64,000 nucleotides of DNA from Methylobacterium gnaphalii (GTDB lineage Bacteria > Pseudomonadota > Alphaproteobacteria > Rhizobiales > Beijerinckiaceae): assembly GCF_007992215.1 (NCBI RefSeq), contig NZ_BJZV01000003.1:18749-82748 (forward strand), in the 5' to 3' direction. A program made the position numbers and the translations under genes. The notes below the pieces were generated by a model. That model did not search any database and was not told where the DNA came from. It worked only from the letters and a program-made list of their open reading frames with translations. Each line of letters opens with the position of its first letter. The first letter of the stretch is position 1. Positions 36,204 through 45,183 of the stretch are shown here, piece by piece.

Positions 36204-36345
36204 CTACGACCTGTTGCGGATTTCGTCGGCGAGCGGGTTGTGGACGGTCATCCTGCGGTCCGGCCGGCCTTCGACGGCGAAGGATGAGAGCTTCAGCCCG
36301 ATCGGGCCAACGAGCGGGTGCCACCGGCGCATTTCCCTCGAGGGC
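36204..36345 (-). pseudogene. C-terminal remnant of an MmyB-type HTH regulator
   Basis: Read on the minus strand, 36338-36204 encodes RRWHPLVGPIGLKL, SSFAVEGRP and MTVHNPLADEIRNRS before TAG. This is the conserved end of the MmyB-like ligand-binding domain (HP.VG.L.L.....F.V.G.P...) of XRE-family regulators. An in-frame stop lies shortly upstream and no HTH part precedes it, so the gene is truncated. The rest of the gap to 36525 holds nothing recognisable. Confidence 0.6.
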
Positions 36346-36525
36346 GGGGAGGTGGGAGCGCGCTACCACGCCGTCGCGGAGGAGGTCGTCGGCGGGCGAC
36401 GCTCAGATGGCAGCGGGCCAGTCCCGGACGTCATCGCCAATCTGTGGTGAGGCGTAGCGAGCCGCCCCACTAAGCGATCAACATGAAGAGGGCGTTCGCG
36501 GCTTGGCCGCGAGCGCCGCGCTCGG

Positions 36526-38696
36526 TCAGGCCAACTGTGCCTGCGCCTTCGCTTCACGACGGCGCGCGGTAAGAATCCACTCTGTGTAGCCGTTGGGCTG
36601 TTCGCGACCCTTGAAGACCAGGTCGCAGGCCGCCTTGAAGGCCGGTCCATCGAAGTCTGGCGCCATCGGTCGATACAGAGGATCGGAGGCGTTCTGGCGG
36701 TCGACGATCTTCGCCATCCGCTTCAACGTCTCCATCACCTGCTCCTCGCTCACCACGCCATGGTGCATCCAGTTCGCGATGTGCTGAGAGGAGATGCGCA
36801 GGGTAGCCCGATCCTCCATCAGCCCGACATCGTGGATATCCGGCACCTTCGAGCAGCCGACCCCCTGGTCGATCCATCGCACGACGTAGCCGAGGATGCT
36901 CTGGGCGTTGTTATCGATCTCCTGCTGGACGTCGTCGGGCGGAAAATTCGAATGGGCGAGCGGGATCTGCAGGATCTCGGTCAGCGCCGACCGGGGCCTG
37001 CGTGCGAGTTCGGCTTGGCGCGCCAGCACGTCGATCTCGTGATAATGCAGCGCGTGAAGCGTTGCGGCGGTGGGCGAGGGCACCCAGGCGGTGCTGGCGC
37101 CAGCCTTCGGATGCGCGCCCTTCTGCATCAGCATGTCGGCCATGGCATCGGGAGCGGCCCACATGCCCTTGCCAATCTGCGCCTTGTCGAGCAGGCCGCA
37201 GGCGAGGCCGACATCGACGTTGTTTTCCTCGTAACCCTTGATCCAGGCTGTCGCCTTCATGTCGTTCTTGCGAATGACTGGACCTGCCTCCATCGCGGTG
37301 TGGATCTCGTCACCTGTGCGGTCGAGGAAGCCGGTATTGATGAATACCACGCGCTCGGCCGCCGCCTTGATGCAGGCCGCGAGATTCACCGTCGTGCGGC
37401 GCTCCTCGTCCATGATGCCCACCTTGAGGGTATTCGCATCGAGGCCGAGCATGGCCTCGACCCGGCCGAATAGCTCGACCGTGAAGGCGACCTCTTCCGG
37501 CCCATGCATCTTCGGCTTGACGATGTAGACCGACCCCTTGCGGCTGTTGCGCAGGCCGGAATCGCCCTTGAGGTCGTGGAGTGCGATGAGCGCCGTCACC
37601 GCGGCGTCGAGCATGCCTTCGGGGATTTCATTGCCACCAGCGTCGAGCACCGCGTCCGTATCCATGTGGTGGCCGACGTTGCGCACCAGCATGAGGGAGC
37701 GGCCGGGCACGATCACTTCACCGCCATGGGGAGCGATGTAATGCCGATCAGGATTGAGGCGACGCTCCTGCGTGCGGCCGTCCTTGACGAAGGAAGCCGT
37801 GAGCGTGCCCCTCATTAAGCCGAGCCAGTTGCGATAGACGACGACCTTGTCATCCGCATCCACCGTCGCGACCGAGTCCTCAAGGTCCATGATCGTCGAG
37901 ATCGCGGACTCAACCAGGATATCGGCGACGCCTGAAGCATCGAACCGTCCAATCCGATGGGTGCGGTCGATGACGACCTCGAGATGCAGGTTGTTGTGAC
38001 GCAGCAGCAGGGCCGAGGGCATGCTCGCCCTGCCGCGATAGCCGGCAAATGTCTCTGGCCGTGCCAAGGGCACTGTCTCGCCGGAATTCATGTTGCCGAC
38101 CAGCGCGCCGTCCTCCACGGCATAGGTGACGACGTCAGCATGGCGGCCGCCCGCCAAGGGCACGAAGCGGTCGAGATAGGCCCGGGCGCGGGTCACGACG
38201 CGGGCGCCGCGAGTGCGGTTGGAGCCGCCGCTGCGTACGGCGCCTCCTTCCTCCGAAACAGCGTCTGTGCCGTAGAGGGCGTCGTAGAGCGAGCCCCAAC
38301 GCGCGTTCGCGGCATTCAACGCGTAGCGGGCGTTGGAGACCGGCACCACGAGCTGCGGGCCAGGCATGCGGGCGATCTCGTCGTCGACATTCTCAGTGCG
38401 AACCTGCACCGGACCCGGATCAGGCAGCAGGTAGCCGATCTGCCGCAGAAAGGCCTCGTAGGCAGCCGGATCGAGCGGTCTGCCGGCGTGCTCCCGGTGC
38501 CAAGCGTCGATCTGCTCCTGCAACGCGGCGCGCTTGGCGAGAAGCGCGCGATTCTTCGGCGTCAGATCGCGCACGATCGCGCCGAGGCCGCCCCAGAAGA
38601 CCTCCGGGAGATGCCTGTGCCCGGTAGGGCCTCGTTGACGACGAAGTCGTGAAGCACCTGCGCGACGCGGAAGCCGCCAACGTCCGGACGATCCAT
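36526..38696 (-). pseudogene. glcB: Malate synthase G with an apparent single-base frameshift
   Basis: Joined across one shift, it encodes 723 residues, the normal length, for condensing glyoxylate and acetyl-CoA to malate. The proper N-terminus is [20 protein letters not shown] from ATG 38696, reaching LPGTGIS; from there the reading frame must change to give [15 protein letters not shown] and all the rest. The shift lies at the GGG run 38606-38608, where one more G would restore the frame. Unshifted, translation stops soon after. Active-site features are intact downstream: [12 protein letters not shown] with the catalytic Arg, and the C-terminal [15 protein letters not shown] with the catalytic Asp. 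It could be a recent mutation or a sequencing error. Confidence 0.85.
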
Positions 38697-39035
38697 GGTT
38701 TAGCTCGCAGCACTTGTCTGGTCGAATATCTCGGCCGCAAGGCATACCAAGCAAATTTTGATAAGCTACAAAAGTTTTTTTGAATTACAGCGGTGGCATC
38801 GGGTTTTGCATTCAAAATACGGGGCTGTAGGCAGCAACCTCGCCCTCGAGATAGAATCGCCTCTGAGCGCGTCCGCCGAAGTTGGGACACCGTCCAACGC
38901 CGCCATTCAAACAAGTTGCCGACAAGCTTTCTGCCGCTGTCGGTCGATAGCGCATAGAGCCGGAGTGACGGCCAAGAGGTGGAATGGCGGGGGGCAGGGC
39001 CGAAACCCGCCTCTCCCGCCTGTCATGCCCCCGGA
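38697..39035. other. Intergenic stretch upstream of glcB
   Basis: 339 bases; the first half is AT-rich (an A/T-rich tract with TTTTTTT near 38775), suiting a promoter for glcB on the minus strand. No gene or operator recognised. Confidence 0.4.
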
Positions 39036-39851
39036 TCAGCCCGGGATGACGTCGACGATCTCAAAGGTGTCCGGATCGATGATGACGATATCGTCGCCAA
39101 CCAAGACGTACTCATAGCCCCGATAGGCCGGCACCAAGGAGATGATGGAAGCCGGCAATGGGTTGAGGTGGACCGAGCGCGGAACGGCGGTGCCGACCCT
39201 TACGCTGAAGTTGACGTTCGTCAGCGGCCGGACACCTGATTTGGTGATGGTCGAGCGGAATTCGGTACGCTGGGTCGTGCTCAGGCTCTTGGACGCGCCA
39301 GCCGCCTGCGAGCGTCCGCCACGCTCGCCACCCGCGCGACCACCATGTTCGCCTGCACCGCCGCGCTGGCCGGCCTCACCCTTTCCGTCCCGGCCGCCGC
39401 GCTCGCCCTGTGCATCGCGTCCGCCCTTCTCGCCGGCGCCGCCACGCTCGCCCGCCGTGCCAGCCTTGCCATCCTCGCGGGCACCAGCACCGCCACGGGC
39501 ACCGCCTTCCTCGCCGGCTCCGCGCGCTCCGGCGCCACTCCGTCCGCCGCCTTCGGCACCGCCCGTCTCGGCACCGCCGCGCGCTCCAGCTGCGCCGCCC
39601 TCGGCTCCGCCGCGAGCACCACCGCCATCAGCGCCGCCGCGGGCACCGGCCGCACCGGCGCCACCGCCGCCGACTCCGGCGCCGCCGGCGGATCCCGCTC
39701 CGCCGCCAGCACCGCCGGCGCCTACCCCAGCGCCGCCACCGCCGCCGCCGGCACCACCTGCTCCGCCGGCTCCTCCACCCTGTGCAAAGGCCGTCGCCGT
39801 TCCGACTGCGATCAGTGCAGCCGTCATCGTGCCCCTAAAGAGCTTGTTCAT
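39036..39851 (-). CDS. Secreted Gly/Ala-rich repeat protein with C-terminal DUF1236
   Basis: 271 residues. A signal peptide (TMTAALIAVGTATAFA, cleavage before QGG) is followed by about 160 residues of Gly/Ala-rich and then Arg/Glu-containing GG repeats (AGGAGG, ARGGAEGG, GERGG). The C-terminal 75 residues are DUF1236: FSVRVGTAVPRSVHLNPLP, SLVPAYRGYEYVLVGDDIVI and IVDVIPG. The collagen-like tract is unusual for DUF1236 proteins. ATG 39851 is preferred over 39866. A perfect EcfG-type promoter lies upstream, so it is probably a general-stress envelope protein. Confidence 0.8.
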   Translation of the reverse strand: MNKLFRGTMTAALIAVGTATAFAQGGGAGGAGGAGGGGGGAGVGAGGAGGGAGSAGGAGVGGGGAGAAGARGGADGGGARGGAEGGAAGARGGAETGGAEGGGRSGAGARGAGEEGGARGGAGAREDGKAGTAGERGGAGEKGGRDAQGERGGRDGKGEAGQRGGAGEHGGRAGGERGGRSQAAGASKSLSTTQRTEFRSTITKSGVRPLTNVNFSVRVGTAVPRSVHLNPLPASIISLVPAYRGYEYVLVGDDIVIIDPDTFEIVDVIPG

Positions 39852-39912
39852 CGCTGCTAATCCCATTCCAAGATGTCGACGGCCGCCTTCACGCAGCCGT
39901 GTCGTGGCTCGC

Positions 39913-39938
39913 AACGGAGATCTCGAAAAAACCGTTCC
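39913..39938 (-). promoter_or_regulatory. EcfG-type general stress promoter (perfect match)
   Basis: On the minus strand GGAAC (39938-39934), 17 bases, CGTT (39916-39913): an exact match to the alphaproteobacterial EcfG consensus, ending 62 bases before the Gly-rich DUF1236 gene. The spacer is similar to that at 58470-58495. Confidence 0.7.
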
Positions 39939-40152
39939 GTACAAAATTTCAAATGATGGATGAGCGACAGGCGATCTTGATCAGGTTCATCAATAGCTTG
40001 GCTTGTCCGGAAAGCTTCGCCGTCGATCGAGCAGAAAAACTCTCGCTCTCGCCTCGAAGCTGAGCCGAGCGCGCGCCGGGCCCCCTTGCTCGCCGCACGA
40101 AACGACGTCTCGTGTGCGAAGCGTTGCCTTGAATCCGGGAAAGCCGAGGCGC

Positions 40153-40581
40153 CTAGTAGTTCGCCCAGAGACCGGGCGTGGCGAGTTCGATGGCATGCCC
40201 GTCGGGATCGCGGAAGTAGAGGCTGATGCCCCCTTTTGGCCATGAGACCCGGCTCTCGATGGCGATGTCATAAGCGTCGAGCCGTGCTGCCCAGGCCTCG
40301 AGGCTCTCGGTCGGAATGGCAAAGGCCATGTGCAGCGGGCCGGTCCCGTCATGGGGCGGGACCACGCCTCCGGGCAGCGTGACCGGATGAAGTGTGCCGC
40401 CGCGACGGAACAGCAGCAGGACGCTGCTCGGCCCGACCGGGTAGGCCACGAGCCGGCCGTCCTCGACCATCGGCCGCAAACCCAGCACGCCCTCATAGAA
40501 GTCCCGCGCGCGCAGCATGTCGTCGACATAGAGCCCGGTTTCGAGAACGCCGCCAAGCGGCGGAGCAGGTTCGTTCGTCAC
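40153..40581 (-). CDS. Glyoxalase/VOC-family protein
   Basis: 142 residues with the paired beta-alpha-beta-beta-beta modules of the vicinal oxygen chelate fold: ETGLYVDDMLRARDFYEGVLG, LHMAFAIPTESLEAWAARL and GISLYFRDPDGHAIELATPG. The HMAF histidine and the ELATPG glutamate are likely metal ligands; the second metal-binding site is not fully clear. Typical for lactoylglutathione-lyase-like or dioxygenase-like members; substrate unknown. Confidence 0.88.
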   Translation of the reverse strand: MTNEPAPPLGGVLETGLYVDDMLRARDFYEGVLGLRPMVEDGRLVAYPVGPSSVLLLFRRGGTLHPVTLPGGVVPPHDGTGPLHMAFAIPTESLEAWAARLDAYDIAIESRVSWPKGGISLYFRDPDGHAIELATPGLWANY

Positions 40582-40780
40582 GGCGGATCATCCATAGGGC
40601 GAGCCCATTCCCCGATGGTGAGAAATAGGGCGGCATCCGACCGGGTCACATTGCCGTCGGTCGTCTCCGAGATTGCATTCAAGATGCGGACGGCTTTGCC
40701 TAAGGGCTTGTGCCGCGTGCCGGATTGCGCAACCGTTTCGGCAAAAGAGCAACCGGCGAGAAGGCCGGCTTGGAGGAAGC

Positions 40781-42142
40781 ATGACCGACGCCATTTCGAT
40801 CGCGCCGACGCAGCCGGACGATCCGGAGGACCGCCGCCGCCGCATCCTGGCGATCGTTGGGTCGTCCTCGGGCAATCTCGTCGAGTGGTACGATTTCTAC
40901 TGCTACGCCTTCTTCGCCCTCTACTTCGCGCCGGTCTTTTTCCCGGCCAGCGACGGCACCAGCCAACTCCTGAAATCCGCGGCGGTCTTTGCGGTGGGAT
41001 TTTTCATGCGGCCGATCGGCGGCTGGCTGTTCGGGCGCCTCGCCGACCGGCTGGGGCGCCGTACCTCGATGATGATCTCGGTGCTGATGATGTGCGGCGG
41101 CTCGCTCGCCATCGCCGTGCTGCCGACCTACGCCACCGTCGGCGCTGCGGCGCCCGTGCTGCTACTGATCGCTCGGATGATCCAGGGCCTCTCTGTCGGC
41201 GGCGAGTACGGGACCAGCGCGACCTACATGAGCGAGGTTGCCACAAAGGGCAGCCGCGGCTTCTACGCCTCATTCCAGTACGTCACACTGATCGGCGGCC
41301 AGCTGCTCGCGTCGCTGGTGCTCATCATCCTGCAGACCTTCATGACGAAGCAGGAGCTGATGGATTACGGCTGGCGCATCCCGTTCGTGATCGGCGCCCT
41401 GGCGGCCCTGGTCGCTCTGTTCCTGCGCTCCTCGCTGACCGAAACGGCCACGAAGAAGGATCTGGAATCGAAGGAATCCGGCACCTTCTCCGCCCTGTTC
41501 AAGCACTGGCGGGCCTTTGCCGTGGTGGTGGCCTACACTGCCGGCGGGTCGTTGAGCTTCTACACCTTCACGACGTACATGCAGAAGTATCTCGTGAACT
41601 CGGCCCATATCGAGACCGTCACCGCCTCGCGCATCATGACGGCGTGTCTGCTCGTCTACATGCTGATTCAGCCGATCTTCGGGTGGCTCTCCGACATCAT
41701 CGGGCGCAAGGCCAACATGCTGCTCTACAGCGGCCTCGGCACCCTGATGGTGGTGCCGCTGATGACCGCGATCGGCACGACGACGGACCCCTATGCGTCC
41801 TTCGGTCTGATCATGATCGGCATGGCGGTGATCAGCTTCTACACGGGCATCAGCGGCATAGTGAAAGCCGAGCTGTTCCCGACCCACGTCCGCGCGCTCG
41901 GTGTCGGCCTGTCCTATGCGGTGGCGAACTCGCTTTTCGGCGGCACGGCCGAGGCGGTGGCGCTTTTCCTGAAGGAGCAGGGCATGGAGAGTTCGTTCTT
42001 CTGGTACGTGACCATCATGCTCGGCATCGGTTTCGTGGCCTCGATGATCATGCCGAACCCGAAGAAGCACGGCTATCTCGACGGTGACGGCACCGTTGAG
42101 GAGGCGCTCGGCCATAAGCCTGCGAAGGTCGCTGTCGCCTGA
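40781..42142 (+). CDS. MFS permease of the metabolite:H+ symporter (MHS/KgtP) family
   Basis: 453 residues, 12 hydrophobic segments. The N-terminal [20 protein letters not shown] and [14 protein letters not shown], with [20 protein letters not shown], are hallmarks of the MHS group including alpha-ketoglutarate, citrate, proline and shikimate carriers. GGAGGAAGC sits at the ideal distance from ATG 40781. An organic-acid substrate is likely; the downstream beta-keto acid cleavage gene is convergent, not co-transcribed. A strong terminator follows. Confidence 0.9.
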   Translation: MTDAISIAPTQPDDPEDRRRRILAIVGSSSGNLVEWYDFYCYAFFALYFAPVFFPASDGTSQLLKSAAVFAVGFFMRPIGGWLFGRLADRLGRRTSMMISVLMMCGGSLAIAVLPTYATVGAAAPVLLLIARMIQGLSVGGEYGTSATYMSEVATKGSRGFYASFQYVTLIGGQLLASLVLIILQTFMTKQELMDYGWRIPFVIGALAALVALFLRSSLTETATKKDLESKESGTFSALFKHWRAFAVVVAYTAGGSLSFYTFTTYMQKYLVNSAHIETVTASRIMTACLLVYMLIQPIFGWLSDIIGRKANMLLYSGLGTLMVVPLMTAIGTTTDPYASFGLIMIGMAVISFYTGISGIVKAELFPTHVRALGVGLSYAVANSLFGGTAEAVALFLKEQGMESSFFWYVTIMLGIGFVASMIMPNPKKHGYLDGDGTVEEALGHKPAKVAVA

Positions 42143-42173
42143 GGGCAATCCTCCAGCGCCCTGAAAGAGTCCG

Positions 42174-42203
42174 GGAGCGGCCGTCAACGGCCGCTCCTTT
42201 TTT
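42174..42203 (+). terminator. Rho-independent terminator
   Basis: An 11-bp GC-rich stem (42174-42184 with 42187-42197), 2-base loop and TTTTTT (42198-42203). Ends the MHS permease transcript. Confidence 0.9.
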
Positions 42204-42205
42204 CG

Positions 42206-43030
42206 TCAGTGCAGTCCAAGCAGGCCTCGCGCCTCGCGCGGTGTTGCCGGCCGGGCGCCATACTGGCCGCATAACTCGACGGCGACCCGCACGAGGTCGG
42301 CATTGCCGTTCGCAAGCTGAGTCTTCGAGAGACGGATGTTGTCCTCGAGCCCGGTGCGCACGCCGTCGGCGCCGCGCTCCAGTGCCCAACCCATCACCTC
42401 ACTCTGATGGCGGCCGATGCCGGCGGCGGTCCATGTCGCCATAGGCAGGATGCGCTTGAGTTCGGCGAGCAGAATATCGAGTAACCGCTTTTCGGCCGGC
42501 AACGCGTTCTTCACGCCCATGACGAACTGCACGTGCGGCGAGCCGTCCATCAGGCCCTCGTCGAGGAGGCGCCGCGCGCCGTGGAGGTGCGAGAGATCGA
42601 AGATCTCGATCTCCGGTCGCACGCTGTATTGCTTCATGGCCGACGCGAGCTCGGTGACGAGCGCGGCGGGGTTCTCGTAGACGATCGTCGGAAAATTCAC
42701 CGAACCGGTGGAGAGTGAGGCCATGTCCGGCCGATGCTTCAGCGAGAGGCCGCGCGCCGCTGGATCGCGCCCGCGCCCGCCCGTTGAGAACTGCACGATC
42801 ATGTCCGGGCAATGCTTGCGTACGCCCTCCTGCACCTGCGCGAACAGGTCAGGGTCGGACGAGGGCGTCTCGTCCGGGTTGCGGACGTGAATATGGACGA
42901 GCGAGGCGCCGGCTTCGTAGGCGGCATGTGTCGACTCGATCTGCTCGACCGGCGTCACGGGAAGGGTCGGATTGTCCTTCTTGCGCGGCACCGATCCTGT
43001 GATGGCGACGGCGACGACAACGGGTCTCAT
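42206..43030 (-). CDS. Beta-keto acid cleavage enzyme (BKACE / DUF849)
   Basis: 274 residues of the 3-keto-5-aminohexanoate cleavage enzyme family, TIM-barrel zinc enzymes that split beta-keto acids with acetyl-CoA. VVVAVAITGSVPRK and GASLVHIHVRNPD hold the N-terminal loop and the HxH zinc ligands; IEIFDLSHLHGARRL and VMGVKNALPAEKRL are further family blocks, and GADGVRTGLEDNI carries the conserved C-terminal active-site region. The family is functionally diverse (carnitine, lysine and other catabolism), so the exact substrate is open. Confidence 0.88.
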   Translation of the reverse strand: MRPVVVAVAITGSVPRKKDNPTLPVTPVEQIESTHAAYEAGASLVHIHVRNPDETPSSDPDLFAQVQEGVRKHCPDMIVQFSTGGRGRDPAARGLSLKHRPDMASLSTGSVNFPTIVYENPAALVTELASAMKQYSVRPEIEIFDLSHLHGARRLLDEGLMDGSPHVQFVMGVKNALPAEKRLLDILLAELKRILPMATWTAAGIGRHQSEVMGWALERGADGVRTGLEDNIRLSKTQLANGNADLVRVAVELCGQYGARPATPREARGLLGLH

Positions 43031-43414
43031 GGGCGGGTCTCCTATGATCCCGATCTAACGTCGGGCCTGCCGGCCGAACAGTCGCTGGCGGGCCGCACGA
43101 ATGGAGCGCCGATCACATCTCTGCCGATGGTTGGCTTGACCCAAGCCCACTCGTCCTGGGGAAGGGGATCACCGCCCGAAATTAGTCATCTCCCGTAGCT
43201 GTCATTTCAGAATTCGGAGGCAACCTGGAAACGGCAGGCAGAGCCAGTCGTAGACAGCTTCCGACATCGATCGGGTGTGGTTCCAGCCGCGATGACAGTC
43301 CTGCTGTTCCGCTTGGCGCAATAATTCATTGCCGAGTGCCGCTCTTATCGCATCGCTCCGAAACGGACATTCTGACGGCCTTCACCGCACCGTCGCGTCT
43401 CCCAGGAGGCCATC
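43031..43414. other. Intergenic stretch between the BKACE and GST genes
   Basis: 384 bases, promoter space for both divergent genes. Nothing else recognised. Confidence 0.35.
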
Positions 43415-44026
43415 TTGAAGCTCTATTTCGCTCCACTCTCGGGCCATGCGCACCGGGCGCATCTCTTTCTGTCGCTCGCCGAGATCCCGCACGAACTCGT
43501 GACGCTCAATCTGGCGCAGGGCGAGCACAAGACGGAGAGCTATCTGAAGCTCAACCGGCTCGGACAGGTGCCGGTGCTGGTCGATGGCGACGTCGTGGTC
43601 CCAGACTCGATCGCGATCATGGTCTATGCCGCGAAGAAGTTCGGGAAGACGGAGTGGCTGCCGGACGACCCCGTCGGGGCAGCGTCCGTGCAGCGCTGGC
43701 TCTCGATCTCGAACGGCCAGATCTTCAACGGGCCCTGCATGGCTCGGCTGATCACGCTGTTCAATGCGAAGTTCAACCCGCAGGAGGCTATTGACCGCGC
43801 GCACGCGATCCTCAGGGTGATCGATGCCGAGCTGGAGGGGCGTGACTGGATCGCGCTGCCGCGTCCCACGGCAGCTGATGCTGCACTCTACAGCTACATC
43901 GCCAACGCGCCGGAGGGGAATGTCGACCTGTCCGGCTACGCCAACGTCCTGGCCTGGCTGGAGCGGGTCGAGGCACTGCCGGGTTTCGTCCCGTTCCAGC
44001 AGAGCCGCGTCGGCCTCCGGGCCTGA
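43415..44026 (+). CDS. Glutathione S-transferase family protein
   Basis: 203 residues. A thioredoxin-like N-terminal domain (MKLYFAPLSGHAHRAHLFLS, then NRLGQVPVLVDGDVVVPDSI containing the cis-Pro and the glutathione-contact DS) and an all-alpha C-terminal domain (PRPTAADAALYSYIANAPEG as the N-capping motif). It conjugates or reduces electrophilic substrates with glutathione made through GshA. ATG 43415 follows CAGGAGG. Confidence 0.92.
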   Translation: MKLYFAPLSGHAHRAHLFLSLAEIPHELVTLNLAQGEHKTESYLKLNRLGQVPVLVDGDVVVPDSIAIMVYAAKKFGKTEWLPDDPVGAASVQRWLSISNGQIFNGPCMARLITLFNAKFNPQEAIDRAHAILRVIDAELEGRDWIALPRPTAADAALYSYIANAPEGNVDLSGYANVLAWLERVEALPGFVPFQQSRVGLRA

Positions 44027-44045
44027 GGAGCGCCCGGGCTGGCCG

Positions 44046-45125
44046 TCAGCCCAGCGCCTGGACCACAGCCTCGCCGCAGCTCTCGGTATCGGCATTGCCG
44101 CCGAGGTCCCGCGTGCGAAGTGTGCGCTCGGCGAGCACGCGCTCGATCGCGGTCACGATCTCGGCCGCAGCCGCCTTTTCTCCGAGATGCTCGAGCATCA
44201 TCGCGCCGGACCATATCTGGCCGATCGGGTTGGCGATGCCCTGGCCGGCAATGTCCGGAGCAGAGCCGTGGACTGGCTCGAAGACCGAAGGATGGTGCCG
44301 CTCCGGATTGATGTTGCCCGAAGGCGCGATGCCGATCGTGCCGGTGCAGGCGGGGCCGAGGTCGGAGAGGATGTCACCGAACAGGTTCGAGGCCACGACG
44401 ACATCGAAACGATCCGGATTCAGCACGAAATGCGCGGTCAGGATGTCGATATGGTATTGATCCCAGCGCACATCGGAGAAGTCACGCGAGACGGCGTGCA
44501 CGCGCTCGTCCCAGTATGGCATCGTGATCGAGATGCCGTTCGACTTGGTGGCCGAGGTCAGGTGCTTCTTCGGGCGTGACTGCGCGAGATTGAAGGCGAA
44601 GCGCAGGATGCGGTCGACGCCGTAGCGCGTCATCACGGTTTCCTGCATGGCGAATTCGCGATCGGTGCCGGCGAACATGCGCCCGCCCGCATTCGAGTAC
44701 TCGCCCTCGGTGTTCTCGCGGACCACCCAGAAGTCGATGTCGCCAGGCTTGCGGTCGGCCAGCGGGCATTTGACTCCCGGCATCAGGCGGACGGGACGCA
44801 GGTTGGCGTATTGATCGAACTCACGGCGGAACTGGATCAGCGAGCCCCACAGCGAGATGTGGTCGGGCACCCGATCCGGCATGCCGACGGCGCCGAAATA
44901 GATGGCGTCGTGGCCGGAGATCTGAGCCTTCCAGTCCTCCGGCATCATGCGGCCGTGCTTCTCGTAGTAGTCGCAGGAGGCGAAATCGAACCAATCCTGC
45001 TGCAGGCTGAAGCCGTGACGCTTGGCGACCGCCTCCAGCACGCGCACGCCCTCGGGCACCACCTCGTTGCCGATGCCGTCTCCGGGGATCAACGCGATGC
45101 GGTAGCTGCGTGCCGGCGTGGCCAT
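44046..45125 (-). CDS. ttuC: Tartrate dehydrogenase / decarboxylating dehydrogenase (IPMDH-like)
   Basis: 359 residues, NAD-dependent beta-decarboxylating dehydrogenase. IALIPGDGIGNEVVPEGVRV is the nucleotide-binding N-terminus; FWVVRENTEGEYSNAG is the substrate loop of the tartrate-type subgroup, and VVVASNLFGDILSDLG contains the catalytic Asp pair. EPVHGSAPDIAG is the C-terminal signature. It oxidises tartrate or malate-type acids. The ATG at 45125 has GGAGG upstream; a longer open frame to 45203 lacks support. Confidence 0.88.
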   Translation of the reverse strand: MATPARSYRIALIPGDGIGNEVVPEGVRVLEAVAKRHGFSLQQDWFDFASCDYYEKHGRMMPEDWKAQISGHDAIYFGAVGMPDRVPDHISLWGSLIQFRREFDQYANLRPVRLMPGVKCPLADRKPGDIDFWVVRENTEGEYSNAGGRMFAGTDREFAMQETVMTRYGVDRILRFAFNLAQSRPKKHLTSATKSNGISITMPYWDERVHAVSRDFSDVRWDQYHIDILTAHFVLNPDRFDVVVASNLFGDILSDLGPACTGTIGIAPSGNINPERHHPSVFEPVHGSAPDIAGQGIANPIGQIWSGAMMLEHLGEKAAAAEIVTAIERVLAERTLRTRDLGGNADTESCGEAVVQALG

Positions 45126-45183
45126 GGTCGTCCTCCGATGTCGCGTCCCCCGCGGGCGGAGTGACGCCGCCGAGGGGTCGAGG

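Noticed and set aside
38697..38754. Extended open frame upstream of malate synthase giving a 742-residue product
   Set aside because: Its first 50 residues are Arg/Cys-rich and unlike any GlcB; the true N-terminus is in another frame, so this is only a by-product of the frameshift.
39142..39963. Proline-rich frame opposite the Gly-rich DUF1236 gene
   Set aside because: Antisense of GGC/GCC repeats; the reverse strand has a signal peptide, DUF1236 and a promoter.
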